6,849 bases of DNA from an uncultured Mycoplasmatota bacterium (GTDB taxonomy: Bacteria > Bacillota_I > Bacilli_A > RF39 > UBA660), in the NCBI GenBank assembly GCA_947296775.1, contig CAMYRF010000051.1:1-6849 (forward strand), given 5' to 3'. This document shows, in pieces, positions 1-5,109 of this stretch (within the stretch, counting starts at the first letter, position 1; the number at the start of each line of letters is the position of its first letter). Both the position numbers and the translations under genes were made by a program. The notes under the pieces were generated by a model. That model ran no database searches, was not told the DNA's origin, and saw only the letters and a list, made by a program, of their open reading frames with translations.

Positions 1-555
1 AAAGATTGGATCCAAAATAATATTCAAAACAGCACCTGCTAGCATCGAAAGCATTGAATATTTTGGATTACCATCAGCTCTAATAATTGAATTCAAAGTC
101 GTACCAATCATCATAAAAGGTAAACCAATACCAATAATATAACCATAACTTAAAGCATAACTTTTAAGCTTATCAGTTGCTCCAAATAAATCAAGTAGCC
201 ATGGTAAAAATATAAGAGTAACTACACATAAAACAATCGATACAATAATCGAAAGTAAAATACCATTAGCAACACCTTTACTAGCTTCTTTATTTTTCTT
301 CTCACCAAGTTTTAGACTAAGATATGCTCCAGTACCATCACCAAACATAAGTGAAAACGCTAAAGCAATCATAACAATTGGAAAAACAATATTAGTAGCT
401 CCATTACCTAAATATCCAACTCCCCAACCAATAAATATTTGGTCAACAATATTGTAAAGCGAATTTACAAGTAACGAAATAATACAAGGTATTGAAAATT
501 TGCGCATAAGTTTCCCTATTTTTTCATAACCTAAAATGTTTTCTTCTTTTTCCAT
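1..555 (-). CDS. MATE-family multidrug/cation antiporter, N-terminal part (runs off the window)
   Basis: This is the first 185 residues of an inner-membrane transporter of the MATE (multi-antimicrobial extrusion) family, which export cationic drugs or metabolites in exchange for Na+ or H+. The reading frame is open to base 1; family members are usually about 450 residues, so some 40% is visible. Seen: a charged start (MEKEENILGYEKIGKLMRKF), a first helix ending in the family-typical NSLYNIVDQIFIG stretch with Asp38, a small-residue G-rich helix turn (GDGTGAYLSLKLGEKK, about 72-87), and the segment GTTLNSIIRADGNPKYSM (151-168), all characteristic of MATE proteins of the MepA/NorM type. The start is ATG at 555 with a strong Shine-Dalgarno (AAAGGAGGAT, 561-570) five bases upstream. 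It follows a terminator and an embedded promoter candidate, so it probably has its own transcript. The family is secure; the substrate cannot be told. Confidence 0.93.
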   Translation of the reverse strand, partial: MEKEENILGYEKIGKLMRKFSIPCIISLLVNSLYNIVDQIFIGWGVGYLGNGATNIVFPIVMIALAFSLMFGDGTGAYLSLKLGEKKNKEASKGVANGILLSIIVSIVLCVVTLIFLPWLLDLFGATDKLKSYALSYGYIIGIGLPFMMIGTTLNSIIRADGNPKYSMLSMLAGAVLNIILDPIF

Positions 556-560
556 AAAAT

Positions 561-570
561 ATCCTCCTTT
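561..570 (-). promoter_or_regulatory. Ribosome binding site of the MATE gene
   Basis: AAAGGAGGAT on the minus strand is close to a full anti-16S match and lies five bases before the ATG at 555. It fixes the start of the transporter, whose stop lies outside the window. Confidence 0.9.
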
Positions 571-586
571 TATTTTCCTTAAGGGC

Positions 587-640
587 AAAAAAATACAGAA
601 TGATACATTATAACAAATTCGTTATAACCAATCTGTATTT
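587..640 (-). terminator. Bipartite intrinsic terminator after the XRE/VanZ unit
   Basis: In the minus-strand transcript a 9-bp outer stem (AAATACAGA, from 640-632, pairing with TCTGTATTT, from 599-591) encloses a second 7-bp stem (TTATAAC/GTTATAA, 627-621 with 614-608) around a six-base loop. The outer stem runs straight into seven T residues (593-587). Stem plus T-tract is the classic Rho-independent arrangement. It lies 38 bases after the stop of the XRE regulator and about 30 bases before the MATE start. The asymmetric internal loop and A/T-rich stem make it weaker than the two other terminators here, so some read-through into the MATE gene is plausible. Confidence 0.7.
600..627 (-). promoter_or_regulatory. 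Candidate MATE promoter (extended -10) embedded in a 20-bp dyad
   Basis: The minus strand carries TGTTATAAT (615-607), a perfect TATAAT with the TG extension that reduces dependence on a -35 box; no good -35 lies at 16-18 bases. Transcription would begin near 600 and give a leader of about 45 bases. The -10 lies inside a dyad, TTATAAC-N6-GTTATAA (608-627), whose central AATT is also symmetric, so it resembles a repressor operator. The same bases form the inner stem of the terminator. Promoter and operator roles are inferred. Confidence 0.5.
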
Positions 641-650
641 CAATTTTAAG

Positions 651-670
651 CACTATAACACTTTAACACT
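651..670. repeat. Short tandem repeat, 8-bp unit, 2.5 copies
   Basis: CACTATAA-CACTTTAA-CACT (plus strand) repeats an 8-bp unit with one mismatch, between the XRE stop codon and the terminator. It could be a direct-repeat protein site upstream of the MATE promoter or chance in AT-rich DNA. Confidence 0.4.
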
Positions 671-677
671 TATATTT

Positions 678-1391
678 TTATTTGTCAAACGTTGTACTAC
701 AAAAATTCATAATATCATTTTCATCATATTCATGATTAGCAGTAATTACAAAGTATTCATTTTCACTATTTTTATTGCACCTATAAACATCATAAAACGG
801 TGTATCATATAAAATTGTATCATCTATAGTTGTAGTAGCCATAGAAAACATTGGTGCTTTTTCATTAACCTTTACATTAATAAAATCTATCACAAACATA
901 AACGCAATTAAAAGAAACAAAAATGCAATTCTATATCTAAAATGAAGCCTTCTAAAAATTAGTGCAAAACCATAAGTTGTAACTACAGCACCAAATAAAG
1001 AATAAATAGAGCGCCAGCTACTTTCAGAATCAAATAACATCATAGATGAAAGTATAATTAAAAAACCAACAACAAAAATAGCAAAACCAATAGTCATATA
1101 TTTTTTATGTAATTTTCTTTCATTATCTCCAATTACATTAACAATGTTTTCATCACATTTTTTTTCATAATCATTCTTATCAAGAATTTCACCACTAAGT
1201 AAATCATTTAAACTAACATCTAATATTTTACTTAACTGTGGAAGTAATGAATAATCTGGCATATTCTTTCCATTTTCCCAATTAGAAATAGATCTGTCAG
1301 TAACCCCTAACTTTTCTGCAAGTTCAGACTGCGTTAATTTTAATTCCTTACGCCTTAAAGCAATAAACTTTCCTATTTTTTCTTGATTCAT
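678..1391 (-). CDS. Membrane-anchored XRE-family HTH regulator with exported C-terminal domain
   Basis: A 237-residue one-component regulator. Residues about 6-61 are a Cro/C1-type helix-turn-helix (LTQSELAEKLGVTDRSISNWENGK around 19-42), the most common bacterial DNA-binding fold, so it should bind an operator from the cytoplasm. A charged linker (70-97) is followed by three hydrophobic helices at about 98-119, 127-146 and 152-173. Three helices put residues 174-237 outside the membrane. That tail reads PMF...DD.ILYDTPFYDVYRCN, resembling a small extracytoplasmic module I recall in Firmicute membrane proteins (inference, not checked). The start is ATG with AAGGGAGA (1398-1405) six bases upstream. 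It lies 40 bp after the VanZ-RDD gene with no terminator between, so they are probably co-transcribed. Regulatory targets are unknown; its own unit and the MATE gene are natural candidates. Confidence 0.88.
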   Translation of the reverse strand: MNQEKIGKFIALRRKELKLTQSELAEKLGVTDRSISNWENGKNMPDYSLLPQLSKILDVSLNDLLSGEILDKNDYEKKCDENIVNVIGDNERKLHKKYMTIGFAIFVVGFLIILSSMMLFDSESSWRSIYSLFGAVVTTYGFALIFRRLHFRYRIAFLFLLIAFMFVIDFINVKVNEKAPMFSMATTTIDDTILYDTPFYDVYRCNKNSENEYFVITANHEYDENDIMNFCSTTFDK

Positions 1392-1431
1392 AAATTTTCT
1401 CCCTTCACACTACAACTATATAATGCAAAAG

Positions 1432-2547
1432 CTATTTTGTACACGAAATATCACTTGAGTTAAGTTTAATTGTACTAACAAGTCTAGTTTTACTTAATTT
1501 TTCATATAGCATTTCTTTTCCTGTAAATAAATATTTTATAACAGAAATAAAATAAAGTAAAAATAAACCAAGCAAAATTATTAATCCACCAAATTCCCTA
1601 ACATAATCATTTGAAACTAAAGTCATAAACCAAACTATAATAATAGGAATAATAATATAAATAAAAATCACTAAAAACTTTCTTAAAAATAATCTTGGAA
1701 TATTTCTTTCATTATTATAGTCTAAAACTGCAATATTTAAAAATTTCTTAGCTGGTGTACTTGTACCTAAAAATAATGGAATTATAAAATAATAAATAAA
1801 CAAAACACCTAAATTTAAATAAAAATGATCACCAAATACAATAATTACAAAAACTTCTATTACTAAAAATATAAATAAATCAAGCAAAAGTGCATTTAAT
1901 CTTCTAAAGCCCGAAATTTTCATTCCCTTTTCCATAGCACCTTCATTAACTTCATCTATTTTAGGAAGTATTTTTAATAATGGTGCGCAAATTAAATAAC
2001 CAACTACTCCGCCTAAAGTATTTAAAATCAAATCATCAACATCAAATAACCTATACCCTCTTGGGTAAATAAAATATAATCCACTAAGTTGTGTTAATTC
2101 AAAAAACAAACTAAGCAAAAAACTATAAATAATAACTTTTGTTAAATCACATTTAAAATAATATCTTAAAAACATTCCAAAAGGTACTGTCAAGATAATA
2201 TTAAATACTGGTACATAAAAATATGATTCTTTTAAAGCTTTAAAATAAGTATGAAAATTAGTAATATCAAAAGAAGAATTCAAAGCAAAATCTATCACAA
2301 AATCAAATGGTATTAGTTGCGTTCTTGGACTTGTCATCATAGCTACTTCACTTATTTTAGGAAGCGGCAAAATAACTAAAAAATAAGCACATAATAAATA
2401 AAATACAAACAAATAAATTATAACTGATTTAAAAAACGAAATTGAACCATACTTATGATACTGACTTAATATAAAAGGCATTGTAATTAAAAGCGCAATA
2501 AAAGGGAAAATAAGTACCGCTGCATTAATACTTGACACGTAATTCAT
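1432..2547 (-). CDS. VanZ-RDD fusion membrane protein
   Basis: A 371-residue polytopic membrane protein with two fused domains. Residues about 45-195 are VanZ-like, with a helix ending LPLPK, the strongly conserved FFELTQ segment (Glu150, Gln153) and FDVDDLILNTLGG (168-180). VanZ of enterococci gives low-level teicoplanin resistance by an unsettled mechanism; most chromosomal VanZ-like proteins have no assigned role. Residues about 212-355 are an RDD domain, with GFRRLNALLLDLF (213-225, the Arg/Asp signature) and TPAKKFLNIAVLD (264-276). RDD proteins are membrane proteins, a few linked to ion exchange. An in-frame GTG nine bases upstream lies inside the Shine-Dalgarno, so the ATG at 2547 was chosen. 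It sits directly upstream of the membrane-tethered XRE regulator, suggesting an envelope-stress or antibiotic-response pair. Architecture is confident; function is not known. Confidence 0.9.
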   Translation of the reverse strand: MNYVSSINAAVLIFPFIALLITMPFILSQYHKYGSISFFKSVIIYLFVFYLLCAYFLVILPLPKISEVAMMTSPRTQLIPFDFVIDFALNSSFDITNFHTYFKALKESYFYVPVFNIILTVPFGMFLRYYFKCDLTKVIIYSFLLSLFFELTQLSGLYFIYPRGYRLFDVDDLILNTLGGVVGYLICAPLLKILPKIDEVNEGAMEKGMKISGFRRLNALLLDLFIFLVIEVFVIIVFGDHFYLNLGVLFIYYFIIPLFLGTSTPAKKFLNIAVLDYNNERNIPRLFLRKFLVIFIYIIIPIIIVWFMTLVSNDYVREFGGLIILLGLFLLYFISVIKYLFTGKEMLYEKLSKTRLVSTIKLNSSDISCTK

Positions 2548-2552
2548 ACTAA

Positions 2553-2559
2553 CCACCTT
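2553..2559 (-). promoter_or_regulatory. Ribosome binding site that fixes the VanZ-RDD start
   Basis: AAGGTGG lies five bases upstream of the ATG at 2547. The alternative GTG start (2556-2554) is part of this site and so cannot be the initiator; the longer 374-residue reading is rejected. Confidence 0.8.
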
Positions 2560-2567
2560 CCAAACTT

Positions 2568-2611
2568 ATTATATAACAAAATTACCAATAATAACCTTAC
2601 ACTTTTGTAAG
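2568..2611 (-). promoter_or_regulatory. Candidate promoter and operator of the VanZ-RDD/XRE unit
   Basis: A perfect TATAAT lies at 2573-2568, placing a start near 2561 and a very short leader that still contains the ribosome site. The -35 position (about 2591-2596) is poor (GGTTAT), as expected of a promoter needing an activator or having low basal activity. Just upstream is a perfect 6-bp inverted repeat with a 4-base centre (CTTACA-AAAG-TGTAAG, 2611-2596) abutting the -35 region. It could be an operator, for instance of the unit's own XRE protein. This is inference from position. Confidence 0.4.
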
Positions 2612-2640
2612 CAAAAAACAAACCTTAAAATAAGATTTGT
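2612..2640 (-). terminator. Strong intrinsic terminator after DUF1848
   Basis: The minus strand has a 10-bp stem, ACAAATCTTA (2640-2631) with TAAGGTTTGT (2627-2618), containing one G-T pair and a three-base TTT loop, followed at once by a T run (2617-2613). It begins 35 bases after the DUF1848 stop and separates the RhuM unit from the VanZ-RDD unit. Confidence 0.9.
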
Positions 2641-2674
2641 AAATAGCACAATTTAACATATTTTAAAATATAAA

Positions 2675-3562
2675 CTATTTAATTCTTTCTTTTATGATGT
2701 CTTCATTTTCTAGTTCACCAATTAATAATGAAGAATTAGGATTATGTTTACTAAAGTTATTATTAACTACTCTTTCATCAAAATTAGCATAACAATATTT
2801 ACAAAAATGCCTGCACGAATTATATACACCAATATCTACCATTTGAACGCAGTTACATTTTCCTTCTTTTCTCGCTTTCCAATTTTTATAAGTTTTACCT
2901 GTTAATTTATATGCAAGTTCATGAGATAAACATTCCCCTTTTTTAAATCCATACTCTACTAAGTTTCTGTCTTCAAAACAAGTTTGAACTGTCATGTTAT
3001 GGTTAGAAGCGCTTTTACTAAAAGAAGTTCCTATTTCTCTATAATCTTCTTCAGTAAAGTTTCTGTATCTTAAAATATTTCTGTTTTTTCTAACATTTTT
3101 ATAATCATCAATAAATGATACAATTATTTGTTTTACATAGCCCTCTAATAAAGTGCACATTTTTTCAAATGATTTTTTGTGATATTCTATATTATATTTA
3201 TCACTTAAAAATATTGGATCATATCTAACTGCCAAATTATCAATTCCTACTATATTTGATAGTTTTTTTATTGCTTCAATTATTTTTCCTTTTGGTGGTA
3301 CATTAGGTTCAATATCATCTTTATAAGGCGTTAAAGTTACATGAAACAAAATAGGCTTATCTATTTTATCCAAATAATTTAAAATTGGTATAGGATTTTT
3401 AGTACAAAATAAAATCGCATCTACATTTTCAAATTTTATTCTACTGATCATTTTAGGGTTGAAAGGATTTCTAACATCAATAAAACCTTCTTCATATCTA
3501 TTTATAAACCACTTACTATAAAAAGCAACTATATCTGTTCTTCCACTAACATTCAAAATCAT
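2675..3562 (-). CDS. DUF1848 family protein with C-terminal cysteine cluster
   Basis: A 295-residue soluble protein of the DUF1848 family, recognised from MILNVSGRTDIVAFYSKWF (1-19), GFIDVRNPFNPK (26-37), the WTKNP-like FCTKNP (52-57), LAVRYDPI (110-117) and the C-terminal ANFDER...HNPNSSLLIGE block. Length is normal for the family. The function is not established. The C-terminus carries C236-X-C238 and C250-X3-C254-X2-C257, followed by YA. CX3CX2C is the spacing that binds the [4Fe-4S] cluster of radical SAM enzymes, although there it is normally near the N-terminus; Cys195 and Cys211 may be further ligands. An iron-sulfur protein is therefore likely, the reaction unknown. The ATG at 3562 was preferred to an in-frame GTG 18 bases upstream because the AGGAGGTGA site overlaps that extension. 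It is the last gene of the RhuM unit, 27 bp after the 116-residue gene. Confidence 0.92.
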   Translation of the reverse strand: MILNVSGRTDIVAFYSKWFINRYEEGFIDVRNPFNPKMISRIKFENVDAILFCTKNPIPILNYLDKIDKPILFHVTLTPYKDDIEPNVPPKGKIIEAIKKLSNIVGIDNLAVRYDPIFLSDKYNIEYHKKSFEKMCTLLEGYVKQIIVSFIDDYKNVRKNRNILRYRNFTEEDYREIGTSFSKSASNHNMTVQTCFEDRNLVEYGFKKGECLSHELAYKLTGKTYKNWKARKEGKCNCVQMVDIGVYNSCRHFCKYCYANFDERVVNNNFSKHNPNSSLLIGELENEDIIKERIK

Positions 3563-3566
3563 ATAG

Positions 3567-3575
3567 TCACCTCCT
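3567..3575 (-). promoter_or_regulatory. Ribosome binding site that fixes the DUF1848 start
   Basis: AGGAGGTGA, a near-complete anti-16S match, sits four bases before the ATG at 3562. The upstream GTG (3580) would place this site inside the coding region, so the longer 301-residue reading is rejected. Confidence 0.85.
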
Positions 3576-3589
3576 AGCACAAAATTTTA

Positions 3590-3940
3590 TTAATTATTAT
3601 CTTGTATTTTATCAATATCTTTATTAAGTTTTGGGATTATCTCATTTATATCACAACCAAAAAATACATTTAAGTCATTATACGCCCCAAATTCCCTTAT
3701 ATTATCTAAATAATTTGATATAATTTCTCTTATATGAATTACTTTTGTTATAACAGAATTATCTGCCTCATTTTCTAACGTCCTATCTAATTTTTCATCT
3801 AATTTTTGAAGTCCATAATATAAATCTTGATATTTTTCTGCTACATGTCCTGATGGTGCATAATGAAAATTCCTAACATTAAAATTGTTACATGATTCTT
3901 CCATTTCTTTATAAATTAAATCTATTTCTTCATCTGTCAT
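3590..3940 (-). CDS. Unrecognised acidic 116-residue protein
   Basis: I do not recognise a family. The protein is soluble-looking: no signal peptide, no membrane helix and no cysteine motif (only Cys17 and Cys95). It is rich in Asp/Glu (about 24 acidic against 12 basic residues) and probably mostly helical; residues about 33-57 and 65-83 have a heptad-like spacing of Leu/Ile. A central motif HYAPSGHVAEKYQDLYYGL (26-44) looks the least generic and might be the conserved core. The start is ATG with AAGGAGAAAG upstream. It lies between the RhuM gene (29-bp gap) and the DUF1848 gene (27-bp gap), all on one strand with no terminator, so it is probably translated with them. Its charge would suit a partner or inhibitor of a nucleic-acid-binding protein, but that is speculation. 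Confidence 0.75.
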   Translation of the reverse strand: MTDEEIDLIYKEMEESCNNFNVRNFHYAPSGHVAEKYQDLYYGLQKLDEKLDRTLENEADNSVITKVIHIREIISNYLDNIREFGAYNDLNVFFGCDINEIIPKLNKDIDKIQDNN

Positions 3941-3969
3941 TAAACTTTCTCCTTATCATTTTATATTTA

Positions 3970-4986
3970 TTATTTTGTTTCTTCAAATAATTTAGTATCT
4001 TGTAAAAATTTATCAAAATCACTTACTAATGATTTATCTTGCTTAATTTTAAATTTATCATATTCCTTATAAGCAAGTTCCTTTGCGACATTTGTGGAAA
4101 CCTTACCAGAATCCTGCAATATTTCTTTACCATTAAACTGTAAAAAGGCATTTAATTTTTCTACCCAATCATTCATAGTCATAGCATTATGATTTTCTGC
4201 TTGCATCTCAGCATAATCTAAATACATTGTAACTATTCTATTTAAATTTTTTAGTTCGTTTTCACTTAAATAATTCTTGGCTACATCAACATCATATTTA
4301 TAAATTGGTCCATTTGGCGAATTTTTCCAATTAGTTAAACCCATATTTTCTTTATCAGCATCTACCCTATTGTAAATTATCTCTGCCGCAGTATTTCCAG
4401 TTACTGAATAATGTAATTTGTTTTGAACTGTTTTAAAGAAAGTTTTAGTTATTTCACTGTCCCTATCATAATCAATACTACACTGTGAATATATATCAGT
4501 TATTTTTTGATAAAATCTTCTTTCACTAGAACGAATATTTCTAATTCTTTCCAATGTTTCCTCAAAATAATCTTCACCAAAAATATAATTAGGATTCTTT
4601 AACCTTTCATCATCCATTACTACACCTTTAATCATATACTCTTTTAACACTTTTGTAGCCCATATTCTAAAGTTTGTAGCTTTTTTTGAATTTACACGGT
4701 ATCCAACTGCAATAATCATATCTAAATTATATATTTTAGGTTTTCTCCCTCCCGAACTTATGTCGGAAATTCCGACGGAAGTTTTTTCTTCCAATTCCCC
4801 TTCTTTTAAAATATTGTTTATATGTTCAGTAATATTACTTCTGGCTGTTCCAAATAATTCAGCTATTAAATTTTGTGTTAGCCATAAATCGTGATTAATT
4901 AACATTACACTGACTTTAACTTCATCATTACTATCTTTATATATTAAAAAATCGTGTGTTGTAACCTGCAATTTATTTTCTTCCAT
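3970..4986 (-). CDS. RhuM-family protein (virulence RhuM-like)
   Basis: A 338-residue protein of the RhuM family, named for a gene of Salmonella pathogenicity island 3. The family is widespread on bacterial islands and prophages and its biochemical role is not known. Diagnostic stretches are HDLWLTQNLIAELFGTAR (32-49), NITEHINNILKEGEL (51-65), IYNLDMIIAVGYRVNSKKAT (85-104), FRIWATKVLKEYMIKG (106-121) and the C-terminal LDYAEMQAENHNAMTMNDW (256-274). Residues 36-60 have the pattern of a helix-turn-helix, and the YNLD...FRIWA block recalls phage antirepressor (Bro-N-like) domains, so DNA binding is plausible. No membrane segment is seen and the length is full. The start is ATG with AAGGAGGA (4991-4998). 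It is first in a promoter-to-terminator unit with the 116-residue and DUF1848 genes. A G+C-rich patch at 4745-4784 stands out from the rest of the gene. Confidence 0.93.
   Translation of the reverse strand: MEENKLQVTTHDFLIYKDSNDEVKVSVMLINHDLWLTQNLIAELFGTARSNITEHINNILKEGELEEKTSVGISDISSGGRKPKIYNLDMIIAVGYRVNSKKATNFRIWATKVLKEYMIKGVVMDDERLKNPNYIFGEDYFEETLERIRNIRSSERRFYQKITDIYSQCSIDYDRDSEITKTFFKTVQNKLHYSVTGNTAAEIIYNRVDADKENMGLTNWKNSPNGPIYKYDVDVAKNYLSENELKNLNRIVTMYLDYAEMQAENHNAMTMNDWVEKLNAFLQFNGKEILQDSGKVSTNVAKELAYKEYDKFKIKQDKSLVSDFDKFLQDTKLFEETK
4762..4780. repeat. Overlapping palindromes in a G+C-rich patch inside rhuM
   Basis: GTCGGAA-A-TTCCGAC (4762-4776) is a perfect 7+7 bp palindrome around one base; TTCCG-A-CGGAA (4770-4780) is a second one overlapping it. 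They lie in a 40-base patch (4745-4784) that is 50% G+C, about twice the surroundings, and encodes roughly RhuM residues 68-81. It may only reflect codon choice, or be a trace of the gene's source genome or a protein site. Confidence 0.6.
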
Positions 4987-5028
4987 ATTATCCTCCTTCT
5001 TATATTTTCGTATATTAACGCTAATTAA

Positions 5029-5057
5029 ATTATAACATTTGTTCGTGTAAAAATCAA
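5029..5057 (-). promoter_or_regulatory. Promoter of the RhuM / 116-aa / DUF1848 unit
   Basis: The minus strand has a -35 TTGATT (5057-5052), a 17-base spacer and a perfect -10 TATAAT (5034-5029) preceded by the TG extension (TGTTATAAT). Transcription should start near 5022, giving a leader of about 35 bases that includes the AAGGAGGA ribosome site. It follows the terminator of the upstream cluster, so the unit is independently expressed. This is the best sigma-70/SigA-type promoter in the window. Confidence 0.78.
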
Positions 5058-5063
5058 CAAATG
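5036..5063. promoter_or_regulatory. Operator-like inverted repeat over the rhuM promoter
   Basis: CATTTGTT (5036-5043) and AACAAATG (5056-5063) form a perfect 8+8 bp inverted repeat with a 12-base centre. One arm covers most of the -35 box and the other touches the TG of the extended -10, so a dimeric protein bound here would block RNA polymerase. Half-site centres are 20 bases apart, two helical turns. The binder is unknown; the RhuM protein itself is one candidate (autoregulation). Confidence 0.55.
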
Positions 5064-5069
5064 CATAAC

Positions 5070-5095
5070 AAAAAAACAGACTATTTTTTAATCTG
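5070..5095 (-). terminator. Intrinsic terminator after the Cdd1-like gene
   Basis: The minus strand reads CAGATTA (5095-5089), loop AAAAA, TAGTCTG (5083-5077): a 7-bp stem with one G-T pair, followed by seven T residues (5076-5070). It begins 14 bases after the Cdd1-like stop and closes the upstream accessory cluster before the rhuM promoter. Confidence 0.87.
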
Positions 5096-5109
5096 ATTTT
5101 AAAATAAAT

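Noticed and set aside
660..688. TTGACA (688-683) with a -10-like TAAAGT 17 bases downstream as the MATE promoter
   Set aside because: The -35 match is perfect but falls in the last codons of the XRE gene, the -10 matches only four of six positions, and the transcript would then run through the full terminator hairpin. Kept only as a weaker alternative to the extended -10 at 615-607.
600..812. Plus-strand open frame of 70 codons over the terminator and the 3' part of the XRE gene
   Set aside because: It is antisense to a well-supported gene, has low-complexity Ile/Phe-rich composition, no ribosome site, and is a shadow of AT-rich coding DNA.
1392..1431. Separate promoter for the XRE gene in the 40-bp gap
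   Set aside because: Only AT-rich TATATA-like strings without a -35 partner are present; co-transcription with the VanZ-RDD gene explains expression more simply.
3590..4986. Toxin-antitoxin pair made of RhuM and the small acidic protein
   Set aside because: The genes neither overlap nor have typical toxin/antitoxin motifs, and the small acidic gene follows rather than precedes the larger one. Not excluded, but unsupported by sequence.
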